From: Tipula vernalis
Lineage: Eukaryota > Arthropoda > Insecta > Diptera > Tipulidae
Reading direction: 5' to 3'
DNA length: 64,000 bases
Assembly (NCBI GenBank): GCA_958295665.1
Contig: OY282558.1
Coordinates: 29,843,045 to 29,907,044, forward strand
Shown: positions 34,670 through 49,369 of the stretch, piece after piece
Numbering within the stretch: position 1 is the first letter of the stretch
Layout of the letters: each line of letters starts with the position of its first letter
Notes under the pieces: generated by a model
Seen by the model: the letters and a program-made list of their open reading frames with translations, nothing else
What the model was told of the DNA's origin: nothing
The model's database searches: none
Made by a program: the position numbers and the translations under genes

Positions 34670-37600
34670 CTAGCCTTTTGATTTTATTGGACTGTATGAA
34701 AATTCCGAAACTGTCAGCATTATTTGTGAGTTTTCAAGCAAGAAGTAACGACTATACATTTATATGCGATTTATATTTAACTAAAGATAGTTCCTCGGAT
34801 CGGACCTCAAATTTACTAATTAAAAAGATTAAGAAGGCAAACATTAAAAAGTTGAGTTGAACGATCTGGAAGGTAAAACTTTCCGAAAGTTATTAATATT
34901 AACAGTTAGTTTCGCTTCCATTAGTATCACATTTTCTACTATTTTGCCTTTAACGCTTGTTGTTTATTTATTTGTATGCAATCTACTCTATTCTGGGGCC
35001 CGAGGCACTTCCTACCGCTCTTTATATAATATATTCCACTTAAAACCCATTCCCCTTAAAACCCATTTATCTTGGCTTATTCCCTGAGGTTAAAATTGCG
35101 ATGTTCCGAGAAGTTTTAAAATTTTTTTTCGAGTATCTCGGAAGTTCTCGAAAATTTTTCTATTTTGTAAATTAGTACAATTTTATGAATAAGAAAAAAA
35201 TACTTTTCCTAGTTTCCTAACGAAGAAACATTTGTTTCATTTTGAGCTGAAGTATAGGCCGAAAAGTAACGATCTACCTGGGCCTCCTTATAATTTATAG
35301 GGTCTCGTGTAATTTGACAAGTCTAGGAAAACCGTGGAAAGCAAAAAAAAATTGTTTGTTATTGCTGCCTGGCGGACCTACATAGGTAGATTGGAAAAGA
35401 AATGGAAGGCCCAAGATCTAAGAGCACAATAATTCCCGTTTAAACATAGAAGCGGTTCTCGACACGTGAAATGACCATTTAATATTTGAGTTTTTAGTAA
35501 CCGTTGGAATAACTGCCATTACAAATCAGCTTTATAAAATTACTGTTTTCATAATTGGTGATATTTTGTTACAAAACCATTTGCATATTTAGCGAATTTC
35601 TATAGTTTCGAAAATTTGATGATGTCCTTGCAGCTGTATGGAAGGTTTAAAATTGTCCAAGGGCAAGTACACCGTAAAATAGATCTAAGTAAAATTGAAT
35701 AATGCCCTCTGAAATAAGTAGTACAGTGCTCCTTTTGCTGAAAGTTATAACTAATTTTTCGAAAGGATTTAAAATTTGAGCAATTATTTATTAGAAGTTC
35801 ACTTTGACCAGTGTTTTAAAGTCAAAAGTCTTAATATTGTGCAGAAAAGGATTTTAGCTAAATTCCGGGATTTTAATCAAAATTCCCGGGAATCAGGATT
35901 CTAAACAAATTACTAATCTGCCGGGAATTCCCGGGAAGGACCGACTATTGCACTGTCATGTTTACTGCATGAAAATGTATGGTGTGTACTTTGCGGAGAT
36001 ATTGGCCGAACATTTTATTAATTGAGTTAGGTAATAATTGCATTAGAGTAAAAATTCTCTCAAGATCAAAATTCGAATTTAATATGCCATTTACACTTTA
36101 AACGGCTATGGCTGGCTGCTAGCCATACGAAATAATTGTATTTGAATTTTAGAACCAAGCCTACATTTAAGATATGTATATAAAATAATCCCTCGGCTCT
36201 GAAGCTTAACAGAGTTAATCTAGAAAGCACAACACTTATTTACGACTGAGTATGGATAATTTTCAATTTCCAACTAATATGAGATCGGCACAAAAAATAA
36301 ATAATCTAATTGATTGGCACATGTCAACAAGGCGTCAAAGAGGAAAATATTTTTTTTACCAATCTACTTATATAAAAATAAGCAAAATGTTTTTCTGTTT
36401 TATAGATATTTTGTAAGATGACAAAATAGAAATGTAACATGTTTGCGAGAATTCCAAGATTTGCACAAAAAAATAAAGTTCGATTTCATCATATAAATTG
36501 CGTCAAGGCTAAATGCTTGAATAGTGAGAAAAAAACTAGTCTCGTTCGCACCTAACTATATACAGTCAAGTGTGAATTTAGACAAAATATGTTTAAATGT
36601 GAGACACCCACACGATCGTAAAAAAAGATCACCCAAGTGTTTTATATAAATGTCCATTAGGTTTGTCATCATTTTGTGTGCATGATGCGCGCTGGTTATC
36701 TGCCAAATTGATCAAAATCACATATTTTGTGTTGTTGAAAATTAAAGTTAATTTTTTGTATGTGCTGCATCCTAATACATGGATTCTTAATAAACGCAAT
36801 AAAAAACTTTAAGTGACTCTTTTACGTTATTCTTGAACTCAGAACTAACACGTATGCTTAATATGTAAATAGTATTATATATATTTGAATAGTCTATTAT
36901 ATGTTAACCAACAGTTTTTTCATCGTTTATGAAAAAATTTAAGAGCTCAAAAATAGAGCCAAATTCACAGTTGACTGTCCCATTAAGTTTCTCCACCTAC
37001 TTAAATTAGGGTCGCATATGACGCTTTACGAGACTAATCTAAAATCAGTGAAATCTTATGAGATATTTGTCTTATGGCCAGCAGAGCAAACAATAATGGA
37101 TCTTGCTCAATGCTGCTCTGATGAAGACTTGCCCGAAGCACCACTGAAATGAAGAGTTGGCCGCACCATCACTACTTAGTAGAGAACATATCTCTTCATA
37201 AGGAACACTGACGGCGGGGCCTTCTTAACCAATTTGAGTACCTTGGGCTAATAACAAAATGGTGTCCTGCCTCCTGAGGAGTTACCATAATATACTTTTT
37301 GCGACAGCTATAGGCCGCGAATTCTATGGAGTATACTAAAATTAGGTAAACCATTATAATTTTTACAGTACTTAAGAAATTCCGTAAAGCCACAGCTTTA
37401 TTTGGAAAAGCGAATTCAATTTGCTAGATAGCGCATTTCCGAAAAACAACAATCTTTTCTATGAATTATTTTGAAAAAAAAAACAATTTTATGTGCAGAA
37501 AAATTAAAAAAGTATTATGGCCACTTTGCTCGTTCACATTTCATGGTTCATAATTGTTTTACTGTTTTTCGAGGTGGTTGAATCAGCACGAGTGACGCTC

Positions 37601-38530
37601 CGCGCTCAGGGCGCAGACATACCACTAAGTAAAATCTCACAGTGTTCCAAGAAGAGACTCTTGCCATTGAGGTATGTACGTTTCAGTAGCAAAACCGAGC
37701 TCAGACCTGGAGCTGCAATCAACAAATATACGAAACTAGAAGATCCGAACCTGTATTGCATCATATGCTCTATGAGAGACGTTGCATTAAAATTTTTTCT
37801 GAGATGGTTGTCTTTGGTGACAAACCGCCATGTAAGGGGCACGCCTTGGTTTCTAAAATTATATTTATATGCGTTGATACACCTATCAAAAGAACTAAAC
37901 TCATTTTCAGTTCAGTTACATCTTGACCCTTAGACATCGGTGCTGGTAGAAAGCGCTATAGTTAAAGCACCTTTGATTCTTGAAAAATCATCTAGCGCTG
38001 AAATCAGTCGCCGCAGTGGGCAATGTATATGCTGGTGAAGTTGCTGAACTTTCTCTTTGACACCCAGGTCGGATAAATTATCAACCATACTAATGGCAAC
38101 AGAATTAAAGAGAAAATATGATCGTTATAATTATAAGGCAATAAAGAACATTTCTACGAAAAAAGTCCAGTAACAAAAAGGAAAGTACTTTGTCGCGTTT
38201 GAAAGGATGTAACGGATGCTGACAAAGCGCCACTTTTCGCTCTAGATACACAAATAACTATTTCTTTACGCACAGAAACAAAATTTAAACAAAAATATCA
38301 TAAATCGATGATTATAATATGATCTTCTTGTACGTGGTGGCCACAAAATTAGAAACAATGAGCGTGTCCAACGAGGCCTTACTAAAAAACAAGTTGGATG
38401 GCCCAACGATAAACTAGAATGTTAGATACTCTCAATAATAATTTTAACCGCAACAGGCATTTAATTTTACAGTATTTGGTTTTCAATTTTGTTTTGTTAA
38501 ATTTTTGTTAGCCGCATTTTCTGAATAATG
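34670..38530. other. No supported gene; two unrecognised short readings
   Basis: An open + frame at about 36976-37150 (MTLYETNLKSVKSYEIF in its middle) and a + ORF at 37517-37933 (MATLLVHISWFIIVLLFFEV start, a signal-peptide-like hydrophobic run) have no family I recognise. Palindromic TTCCCGGGAA-type words occur at 35865-35945. The rest is AT-rich and featureless. Confidence 0.35.
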
Positions 38531-38539
38531 TGTTGAACG

Positions 38540-39470
38540 AGAATTTTTAAAAAAATGTGGGAAAATGAGATTGGAAAAATGAGCAAAAACAAGAGCTGTA
38601 TACATTAAAACTTAGAATGATACGGGGCATTTCGACCCAGAAAAGAACTAGCTTGGAAAACAAAGGAAAGGGAAGATGATGCCAGGTAAATAAATTAAGC
38701 ACATGAATACTGTATACATGAGTTAAAAGAAGAAATAAGATCTAACCTAAATCCTAGAAAAGTACCAGGACAAATCACAGGGCAAATCGTCAAAGCATTG
38801 CCTGAGAAAGCAGTACGAAAATTACTAGATACTAACTATGTCAATATTCAGCAGCTATTTGAAAAGTTGCTATTTAAAAGAATTAAACCGTTAATAGGGG
38901 ATAGAAATTTCATTCCATCACAAACAAAATTCAAGCGCTGCAGAGGGACTTACCACAGACACTTTCAAACACAAGTCAGCGTCTTGGGACCAATTTTGTA
39001 TCTACATTATACAATAAACCCACCAACAACAAGAGAAGGAACTATTGCAACAGTTACTATTGATACAGTCATTATGGTCCTTGGAGGTATTGTTGAAGGG
39101 GCAACCAGCAAACTACAGAGAATCACTAATGAGGTTTGTAACAGAACAAAAGAATGACAGCTCAACGAAACGACATTCGTTCACATCTGCTTCACTAAAC
39201 GAAAGAGTACCAAGAAAGAAAATTAATTCGAAACAGGTTAAGTATGTTAATACAGCCAAATATTTAGGTTAGGACGCTAAGTTGAACTGAAAAGAATACG
39301 TGAAAAAGTAAAAGGAAGAACTTAACATTAGATGTAGGAAGATTTATTGACTTATTGGACGAAGCTTAGAGTTAACTATCCACAAAAAATTGCTCCGTTA
39401 TCGGAAAATTTTGAAACCAATGTAGACGTATGGTATCGAGCTCTGGGGATGTATACTCTTAGAAAAAGAC
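38540..39470 (+). pseudogene. Jockey-type LINE reverse transcriptase remnant
   Basis: Shifting + frames follow a jockey/BS-like RT: ITGQIVKALPEKAVRKLL (38770-38830), QLFEKLLFKRIKPLI (38850-38895), SVLGPILYLHYTI (38980-39015) and VTIDTVIM (39055-39080, where YADD-like residues are expected but lost). Then come NSKQVKYVNTAKYLG (39229-39270) and a thumb region with KKKEELNIR-like and KIAPL words. The central fingers-palm segment is deleted and stops are frequent. Confidence 0.75.
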
Positions 39471-40429
39471 GAACAATTCTACGAAAAAGACGAACGTTCT
39501 ACGGAGTATTGTTGATGCACCTTCGTACGTAAGAAATACGGATTTTCGTCGGGACCGATCAGGACCGATTCTGTATTAGAAATTACACAAATTAATCAGT
39601 TAACATTCAAAAATTAAAACATTTTTTAGATCAGTTGTAACATTATTTATAATAATAAAGATACAATATCCTAGAATCTTTATCGCTGAATAATGAATTG
39701 AATTTAAGCTAAATTTTCCCATTGAAATCCAATTTCAAAGGAATATAGGAATCAACCGTAATGCATTCTGGAAGACTTTGGGTCACTTGCATCTTCATCC
39801 GCACATCTGTTGATGCCGTAAATGAAGGTGATTACAACGGTAAATGAATATGCTGTGAATTTATTCTTGTACTCACCAGTTTACTATACGGTTTAAAATA
39901 GAGCATGTCAACTAATTTTCACTTATATCTACTGCTTAATTTCACTATATTTACACTTTACACATCTACATTACATTTAATAAAATCAAATCAAAATACG
40001 ACTCATTTTTTAAAACTTAATTACTTTGCAACAAGATCAAAAAATGAAACAAACGAATCGAATGACATTTTAATTTTTTAAGCTTTTGGTGTTACACGCA
40101 TAAAGCGCGGTGTATAAGAAAAATTTGATTTTGTATGTTCATCATCCGTATTTAGCAAAGACATATTTTAAAAATTTACTACATATTTGCCAATTTAACG
40201 CCACCTTGCTTGGATGGGAATGAATGAAATTAAATTGAGCATTGCAGCAGGCAAAATTGAGAACGTTTGGGCTGCTAATTTCATTAACACATTAAACCAC
40301 AACATCTTATAGTCATTGTGAATGGTCTTCCCCAACGTTCAGTTATGTCTCTCACACAACAGGGTATGCCAACAGGGTAAAATTTAGCGAAATTAATTCC
40401 AGGCATGCCTATAATTTCGTCGTGGCAAT

Positions 40430-40660
40430 ACCATCATCATGGGTAGACAACGAATTATTAACAATTTATACAGCATATTTTCATTCACGTTTAGCATATA
40501 ACTGACGCTTCTGGGCAGGTAGCCCTCTTACTCATCTGACTCTTTTGGATCGCATCCAGAATAGACATACATATATAATCTGTAACTTATTCATCAACCT
40601 CATTAGAAACGTTGCCCATTTTTACAAATATTATTATAAAATAATATTTTTATAACCAGA
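40430..40660 (+). pseudogene. LINE C-terminal fragment
   Basis: The + reading AGSPLTHLTLLDRIQNRHTY followed by LIRNVAHFYKYYYK resembles the end of jockey/BS-like ORF2 (SLLQLLDRIQKKA..., LAHRR..ASLTLFYRYY). It may be the tail of the remnant at 38.5-39.5 kb, separated by about 1 kb. Confidence 0.5.
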
Positions 40661-40669
40661 ACTACCAAG

Positions 40670-42735
40670 TCGATTTTGAAATAATCTAGAGATCACTAAA
40701 AAATTGAGAACTTCTACCAATTCTCTATTCCTATTCGGACGTTAAGGGCCTTAGAGTATTAAAAAAACCTGGTTGACCAATTTGATAGGTTCACCAAATT
40801 CGACTTTTTACTATAATGCAGCAGCCGATAATGAGCAATTTGGAATAATGATATTGAACATGAAGTAAACGGTAAATAGCAAAAAAGAAGCAAACATGTA
40901 ATTACTTTAATTTGGTTCTTGAACATGTATGGTTTTCTTTTAAGGATACCATTCATTTTGAATATCGTCCTTACAGTACATCCTTTGACTATTGGCCCAG
41001 TGTGAACCAAGTTTAATTTTTGCGTATAGGCCGCAATGAACAGGCTTAATATTAGGCTATCGAACAAAATTTGGATACCAATTTAGATGTGAGGCCTACC
41101 AGACTTTAGCCAAAGGGGTCTACAATTACAAATTATCTTTTAAGATTCATATATATATTCAACGAACCAGTAAATATTGGATGTCCAAGAGTTTTAATAA
41201 AATTGACCATCTCATCGACTTTTACTTAAGCAAAGATATAGCTTTAAACATAGATTGAAGTAACATTATGGTCCGAACTAATTTTTATTGGTTTTTAAAT
41301 TTTGTTTGGTTTAATTTTAAATATTATTCTTATTTATATGTACTATGTCAAGTAAATTTGAAACTGTCTGTTTTAGGTCAAAGGATTGAAAATCGTCAGA
41401 TTTTATCGTTTTACCAAAAATCTCGAGTTTGTGAAATAAAAAATCAAACAAAACTCCAGATTTAAGAAAATCAGTAAAAATTACTGTTGTTTAATTTCTT
41501 TGAGCTACACCTTATAAATTTTAACCAACAAAAATATTTTCCAACTCATTAAAACAAAACAAATTATGTTAATTTTTTTTGTTCCGACGTCCTGTATGTT
41601 CTTAATTAATAATACAATTTTTGTAAGATATGCCATTGTAACTTCACTTATACTCATTGTTCTACAATTATTAATCCAACTATTATTACATTATTTGTCT
41701 CATTTGTTAAATTTTTGTTGGTTCTGTTTTCTTCGTGTTTATTAACGAATACTTTATAATTTTCTTCTTCTTATTCTTCGTTTCCATTGTCTTGAAAATA
41801 GTTTTGAAGAATTTTGTTGCATTTTGTGACAATTATATAAAATTTTTATTTTTTACTTTTTAAGTCTTGTAGTTCGTCTTATTTCTTTTTGTAGTTTTTT
41901 AATCATTTATTATTGTTGTTTTTGTCTTGTAGGTCATTTTTTTTTTGATTATATCTCGGGATAAAAGTATAATAAATATTTTAAGGCATCCAGCATCGCT
42001 CTTAGATAGAGTTATTTAACCAACGCAAACACGACAAACACGGAGAAGAAATTATTATTTAAACATTGTGTTGTTCTTGTAAATATAATCAATCAAATAA
42101 AAAACAAAACATTTTTTGGGTTTTTGATTTTGTTTGATTAATAACCATTAATGAGGTGCATAAATTTACCCCGAAATAAAAAAACCGTAAAATATGATTA
42201 ATTTTTAATGGTTCCAGAATTATTACATTTATTCCCTGAATTGTTTGTTTTAAAATTTTTAAAGACTGGCGATATTAAAAAATATATGTATGTTTGTACA
42301 TATGTACGTACCTACATATTGTACATGTTTTTAAGAATTAAGATTAAGTTTATTTTTGTTTTGTTTATTTATGGGCAAAATGCATTTTATTGTCATTGTT
42401 AAACAATTTTTTGGGTACGCGAAAGCGCAGATACAAAAACGAAAATAACATATTGCATGATGATTTTACACCAACAACCTGTCCTTGTGTGTCAATGCCA
42501 CCGATTAATGAATAATGTGCTTATATATAAATGAGTGAATTAAGATTTGTGTATGCAGTATCGTAAATGATCACTAAAATTGACTGCTTACAGTAAACAT
42601 AATTCGTTACATCTAGAAATATTTATTTAGAAGATTTTAGTGAGAGCACTTCTCTTATACAGTGACAACCAACTTTTTTTACCTTTAGTTTTTGTTTTGC
42701 ATAAAGCAGGATTATATTATGCGTCTGGATTTACA
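40670..42735. other. No gene recognised
   Basis: AT-rich, with T-rich runs at 41700-41950 and a CATATGTACGTACCTACATA-like repeat near 42300. No conserved ORF. Confidence 0.5.
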
Positions 42736-42739
42736 TTTC

Positions 42740-42940
42740 TTAGTTCGCAAGATAATAATATTGATGACTAAGGTCTACGAATGTCCTTTTCATAAAATTT
42801 CTCTAACACCATCCTCAAAGTAAAAGCTTGATTGGCCGTTGATCTATTTAAACGGAAACCAAATTGGTAATCGCGCAAGATCCTCTCATCATACATATAG
42901 TATGTATGTTGATAAATATGCCGCGACTGCTTTGGCCAAA
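42740..42940 (-). pseudogene. Possible reverse-transcriptase fragment
   Basis: The minus-strand reading YQFGFRLNRSTANQAFTLRM followed by VLEKFYEKDI (about 42875-42785) fits the QxGFRxxRST-x-QxF block of LINE reverse transcriptases. Nothing else of the element is recognisable. Confidence 0.45.
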
Positions 42941-42944
42941 ACAT

Positions 42945-45125
42945 TTTGTTTTAGACCATATTTTTAAATCAACCTTTTACCGCGAATTTCCAGTATATAC
43001 TCAATTTAAGCTTAGTTCCAGAATAAGCTCCACTTGAGTTCCACTGGATGGAATTCAAAATCGTACTCTCAAAAATCGGGTTCGGTTACTTTCTTCAGGA
43101 CCATCTATGTTATCTGAAGCGATCTTATGTTCCAAACGTTCCGGTTATGATAGTTTCGTTATTTTTTAACCTCAACATATTTGAACACACTTTTGTTTTT
43201 TGATCAAAATTTTGATCCGAGTGTTTGCATTTCTTTGTCGTTTCCTGAAACAAGATTTTATCCGGCTCAAATGAAATGTCAAGAAATACAGCCAATGTAA
43301 GCATTAAAGAGCCGTAAAAATTGTCTTGACCAAGAGATTTCAAGATTTATTGCCGCAATCCTTACAAATTATCAAAGCGGAAAACTTCTGCTAGATATAA
43401 GTTTCCCTTCCCGCAAAAATTGTGTACTACATACTTTATAGCATATAACTACATAAGAATAGCCTAACCTGAGAGATGATCAAAATATACTGAGAACAGA
43501 CTGAGATGTTTTAATGATGAAGGAGAAAATTAATGATCAAACATTACTACAATCTGAAAAAGTGACACTCCTACTTTTGCACCAAAAAGCTGAAAGATAC
43601 CGCAATAGAAGCTAAAAAAAGGGGGGGGGGAGGAATGGGTGATTACTGTGTCAGTTAAACAACCCGATGGAAAAGGACTCTTAAGCGGAAGCATCTGATG
43701 TACTGCATTTAAAAGAGGTACAAACATTTTTTTACAAGACTGCATAGAGTCATTCAAGTGGATTTTCTAAATTTGCTTTGTTAAGGCCAAAAAATTGTAT
43801 ATTTGCTGGAGCTATTGGAACGTATTCGATTTGTGTGTGCATTTATCATGAAAACGTCAATCTGATATTAGACGGATTAAATATTAATGACACAGGATCC
43901 AGATATTTTTTTAAACATTTTAAAGACTGTTTTTGTTCTTTTAGTGTGTTGTGAAAAAATAGTCTACATAGTCGCACGTCTCCCTTAGAATCGTGACACT
44001 AATTGATCTTCCGCATGATAATTTTTTCGAGTGAATACATATGAAAAAAAACAATTTGCTTCCCTATATTAAGCTTAACCCATGTGTATATAATCAAAAA
44101 AATTCATTATTCTCTAGACAGCTATCCGAGTTGCCAATGCGTTAGTTTATGTCTTCTTTATTTATTTGTTGCCCTAACTCATTTTAGAATCGAGACGGGA
44201 ACTCAATGATGACCTCTTACTTAAACAACCCTAGGTAGTAGCAAAAACCGTAATAGCCGATATTTTCAAAGGATCTGGCAAAACAATTAGATTTAACGGA
44301 ATGTGCGATGAACACACAAAGTGCAATTAGTAAAATTAATTAAAGTGAATTATTTTTTTCTATTATTGAATTTTACAAAATTTCTATTTGATTTATTTTT
44401 GTGTAACTTATGTGATATTCCAATATCAATTTTTTAAAACAATACAAATTTTTTACAAAACCAATATTAATCAAGTATATTTGGCTTTTGTTGGGTATCA
44501 GCGTTGCAGAACAAGGGAGAAAATTTTAAAACAAACAAATATCAACTTGAACATGTTTAAGGATGTCGACGGGTTAGAACCTAGTACTTTAAAAATTAAT
44601 TTTACGAGCATTTAATATCAAATGGCTACTCGGGTCATCAGAATTTCATCGTTAAGCTTAGCCATCTAGTTCTAGTCATAACCGAGCCATAGGTAAACAA
44701 ATTGAAGTTTCTGAAGAAACATCTAAATAATACATAGATTTTATAAATACCATGAAGCATTTAAACTCCAGAACTAAAAATATGATTCAATAGTGAAGCG
44801 AAATTATTTTAGAAACAAATTCAACAATACTAATAGACCATTACGGATAAACGGAGAATTGTTGATGAGAGATTGGAGAAAAATAAGCCTAGGAATAATA
44901 TTGATTGCTTTTCTGTATAAAAATACTTCTAGAATTATTGAATTGAAACTTTGAAAATTCTGTAATTCCAACTGACTTTTATAATTCGCTTGCATTTTCT
45001 TATATAGTAATTTATTTTTTACTCCAGCGTCTGAAACTGAAACTTGTGCTATTGTTGGGGCCCTAAATATCTCTGGTGCTTTCATTATTGATAATTCTGT
45101 TGTTAACTATGTTTTAATTTATATT
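42945..45125. other. No gene recognised
   Basis: Contains a ten-base G run at 43621-43630, unusual in this AT-rich window. Short ORFs have no recognisable family. Confidence 0.45.
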
Positions 45126-45129
45126 TTCA

Positions 45130-45560
45130 ATCTACGTCTTGAAATGGGGTTTTTTACATCTGGGATAAAACATGGTTTAGTCTTACCGCTTCCTTAAAAA
45201 CACTCGACTATAGAATTCTAAATAATTACAGGCCTTTAACCTTACTTAGTACCTTATCCAAAATATACGAGAAAATTATTAAACATAGGCTTGTGGGATA
45301 TCTCGAAAAAATGATTTTTTTTTTGGTATAGACAATATGGCTTTAAAACGAACAAAAGTACTGAAGACGCCCCTGTTAAGTTTCCTTTCAACATTGCATA
45401 ATTATTTAAATAAAGGGCATACTGCTAGGTAGGTCCCGTTTTCAGGCATCTCAAAAGCTTTTGATACTGTCAATCACAAACTTCTCTTATACAGAAAATG
45501 ATTATATTACGTACCATTTGCAACAAAATGTTACTTTAGGAAACTTTACTTTGCTCTGTG
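45130..45560 (+). pseudogene. CR1/jockey-like reverse-transcriptase remnant
   Basis: In shifting + frames: NYRPLTLLSTLSKIYEKIIK and HRLVGYLEKM (45216-45315), QYGFKTNKSTEDA-like (45328-45370), LSTLHNYLNKGHTA (45378-45428), then ISKAFDTVNHKLLLY (45440-45495), the first catalytic Asp block. It stops before the YADD block. It is broken by frameshifts and stops. Confidence 0.75.
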
Positions 45561-45619
45561 AAGTTCAATGCCAGGATTCATTAGAATCATAAGCAGCCTT
45601 ACGCATTAATTAATTTAAA

Positions 45620-48190
45620 TTTTCGGTTACGTCTATTAAATTATAATGAAATTTATGTTTTGTTTTATTTTTCTCGAGTGTCTCGGGAATTCTTCAAATT
45701 CACAGGAATTTGCTGATTACACTTTTATTTTTTATGTTAACACTTTTGGTGAATTTGTGAAGCATCTGCATGTTTAGGGCTCATTAATTATTTCCTCAGT
45801 TGCCACTTCCTGTAAGAAATTCATTTCATAAATGTTTGAAAATTTAAGGTAATCCAATCTTTTTGTGAACGGTAGCTTCAAAAATGGCCGAGATCTACAT
45901 ACATCGGTATTTCTCTATAGTTGAACAACTTCACTATTTTTTTATAGAATTATATACTTATGTATGTATATAGTAAGTACAATAGAAAACCCCAGATCGC
46001 TTAATTTTGTTATCTTTTTCTGGTATTTCAAACCATTTTATGTAAAATAATGTTTCCATCCAAAACTAATTAAAAAACAAAAAAATGAAACCGAATTTAA
46101 ATGTCTTAAGTAAATTTTATGATTTGTTTGTTTTTAATTTTATCGTCTTTAACTTGAAAAAAAACTAGAAAATTAACGCATTCTTCCTAAATGAGAAATT
46201 ACCCGAGAGTTAGATAAGTCAACAGTTTTTTTTTTTGTTTCTTTTCATGTTTATGGGAGGCTCAGAACAACTTTTCATGACAAAGGTCTACTCAGCATTT
46301 TTTTTTTAAATTGTCATTCCGTTTGTCCTTTTAAGTTCTTTATATTTTAGAAAAATATTTTGTAATTGTTGTTTAGAAAAAAATATAATCAATTTGGTTG
46401 ATTAGTGTCGGTGAAATCAATAACAAAAAATTAAACTAAAACGAAAAAAAATAGGAAATGAGTCGATCGAAAATTTTTTTTTGTTATTTATTTCGGAATT
46501 TTACTTTTGTAGAACGGAGACAAGCTATTGTAACAAACAATATATAATATAAAATGGTATATAAGATTGGTTTGAATTTCAAGAAATCCAAATTTTTGTA
46601 TTTTGTGGACGCTCATATACATACGTATAACTAGTACACAACAACAACAAATGTCATATATTTTAGATTCTAAATCGATCATCATCGATCACAATGACGT
46701 ACAGAAATTGAATGCGATTATTTACTGGACATTATGTGTATCCAATATACAGTCAGCTAAACCGCCTGATGGAGCGGTGTGATATAAATTTTTCTCCTGC
46801 GTGGATTATAATTAGGTCAATATTTAATTATGGGTTTCATTTCAAGGCCATTGAAAAATCTCGTTTATGTTAAATAGGCCATTAATATATGAAATTTTAT
46901 TTTTTGTAACCGTGTAATTTAAAATTAAAATTTAAACATTTTTTTTTTTTCATATAAATTTGTATTATGATTATTATTATTTATGTATTTCAATCAAATG
47001 ATCCAATAAGTTTAAAAAAAAAAATATACATATACATATATGTACATATGTATATACCAACAACAATAAAATCGTCCAGAATCATTCTGTGTGGTTTCAT
47101 ATTTCAATTCTCAATCTTATAATATTATTACATATTAAGAAATTTGGTATATTTGCAAATGATGCATTTCAATAAGGCAGGTAGAAAAATGAAATATTCT
47201 CGTATAATATTGAAACAGAACAATAATTCGAGTATAATTGGAACAAGATATAATCAATATCTTGATTTAAATATATGAGAAAAGGCTTACTTCTTATATT
47301 TATGTACACATGTATAAATATACAAATACGTTATATGTTATGTAAACAACGAACAGATTTTATATACGAATTTCTATCCTCCAAATAAAAACAAAATCTT
47401 TTATCATCAATCCTTCTTATGTTCGTCGTGCGCAGGTAAATTATTTGGAGAATTTAGAGATCATTTCATATTGGTTGGTGTTGAATTTAAAAAAAAAAAA
47501 ACAAACAAAACAAATTTTGTTCAGGTTCGTCGCTTAATTGATGTCTTTTGATTATTTTATTTATTTGTATATTTATACATTTTATACATGACTTGGGATA
47601 TTGATTTTTTTTTTTTTTATAATTTATGGTAAATTCGTGAAAGGGATAATGATAATGACTGTATATTTATCGAAATTTTAGTTTGATTTATTTCGATTTA
47701 TTTTGCTACTGTCTTAAGTGCTTTGGGTACAGACTTTTTTAATCGTATTTGTTTTTGTTTTGTTGTAACTTTTATGAGGATTCTTGCTTGTTGATTCACT
47801 TTAAATACATGTAGGACGGCAAAGGACCAAAGAGTGTATTTGGTGTCTTTCAAATCTGAGGTAATTCTATTAGGATGTTCGGTAAATTTTTACTCAAGTT
47901 TTTTTACTCGTTTTTTCTCAGTTTTCTTCTTTTTCATTTTTCTTCAAAACTCAATTTTGCACAGTGACTTGTTCCCAATAATTACCTGACCGATTTTGAT
48001 GGTTAATGGCCCAAACGAAAGGTAATAGCTGGTATTTTATGTAGGTCTATTAAATAAAATCCAAATTAATTTCTTGTTTTGAATTACGGCATTTTGGTGA
48101 CCCTGAGTAGAGCCACCTAGTTTTGAAAACACGTATTACTATTTTTCTAAAATGATGATGTACTCTCTTACTTAAAGAAGCTTATTAACA
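45620..48190. other. No gene recognised; microsatellites
   Basis: Alternating TATG/CATA tracts (e.g. 47025-47057), poly-A and poly-T runs. No conserved ORF. It could be intron or intergenic. Confidence 0.45.
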
Positions 48191-48194
48191 CCAA

Positions 48195-48317
48195 TGAATT
48201 ATTAAACTATTTGTCTGAAGGTTTTATTGTCTAAATAGTGGAAAAGCAGGTTGACATACCTTCCTTTCAATTTTTTTTTAGTCAACAGTACCTTCAGACA
48301 AATAGTTTGGTAATTCA
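48195..48317. mobile_element. Hairpin MITE, 28-bp arms
   Basis: TGAATTATTAAACTATTTGT with CTGAAGGT at 48195-48222 is inverted at 48290-48317 with one difference, separated by about 65 bases. It is compact and non-coding. Confidence 0.75.
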
Positions 48318-49369
48318 TAGAATTAAAAATTCAAAGTTAAAAAAAAAAATTAGTTAAGCATAAATATGCTCGATTTGTGAAATTTAAAACATTTGTCACT
48401 TAGAGTGTGAAGTAAAATTTAATGACGTGAGTATATAAAGTTAAGAAAAGTCAATAAATCTTTAATTGATTTATGTAGCTAGAGATTTATAAAACTTAAT
48501 AAAGAACCATCTAGTATTTATTTGGATCGAGAATATTTACCTCCTCTTTCATAAATTTCATCAACACTTCACTACTCCAAGGCAAGTTAACTTCAATTAA
48601 TAGTTCTCCTTTTGTACATAAGAAAATGAGATTTAAAGGTTATAAAGAACAAACATTTCATCGCAGGCATCATATATGGTTTTAACATAGGGACAAAAAA
48701 CTAACTAGCCTGGAAAATTCAAGAGAAATTTCATGTATCAAACAGATTCAAGAAGATCATACACCGGAAACCAAATTGTGATCTAAAATTCTTAATCAAG
48801 AAATTCGGATGTCGGTGCAGAATTTTTACGAAGATGATGAAATCATTCGGATGTCTACTTGTATATAAGATTTCGAGACAATGTCATCAGAGGCATCACT
48901 CAGAGACTTCATTTTATGAGCCTTCATGAGCAATATGTTGGTAGCTCAGCTATATATAGTATATGTATGTAAATAAAGGTTATTTTTAAATTAAGTTCAC
49001 TACAATAGGCCATCCTTATCTTCACAATCATAAGGGGTCATATCATGAAAGAAAAAACCACGTCTCACTAGTTTATAAGTTTTCGCAACACCTACATAAC
49101 CTATTTCATGGTACTATGGGATTACTTCGTTCTCTAAAATAGTCGGAACAAACAAAAGCAATCTTCGTATGACTTTCCGTCAATCCAACAATCCGTCATT
49201 TGCACTATCGAATCACACGGATATCATGAGTGCATCAACGTACATTCATCTTGTTGCTCGATTTGTGAACTATTTGATATTGTGACGGTGACACCTAGTG
49301 TGTAATAGAATAAGTAAAACTAATAGCTCAATGTTTACTGTACTAAATGGAATTTTCCATGATAAAAAT
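48318..49369. other. No gene recognised
   Basis: AT-rich interval without a recognisable ORF or RNA. Confidence 0.45.

Noticed and set aside
35865..35945. TTCCCGGGAA palindromes as a possible regulatory cluster
   Set aside because: Only a few degenerate copies, with no gene nearby to regulate; probably a decayed repeat.
37517..37933. 138-codon + ORF with a hydrophobic, signal-peptide-like start
   Set aside because: No family resemblance after the hydrophobic run, no flanking exons, and an overlapping ORF of similar size on the other strand. Chance or old repeat cannot be excluded.
43530..43757. Minus-strand ORF across the G10 run
   Set aside because: A Pro-rich reading created by the homopolymer, with no homology signature.
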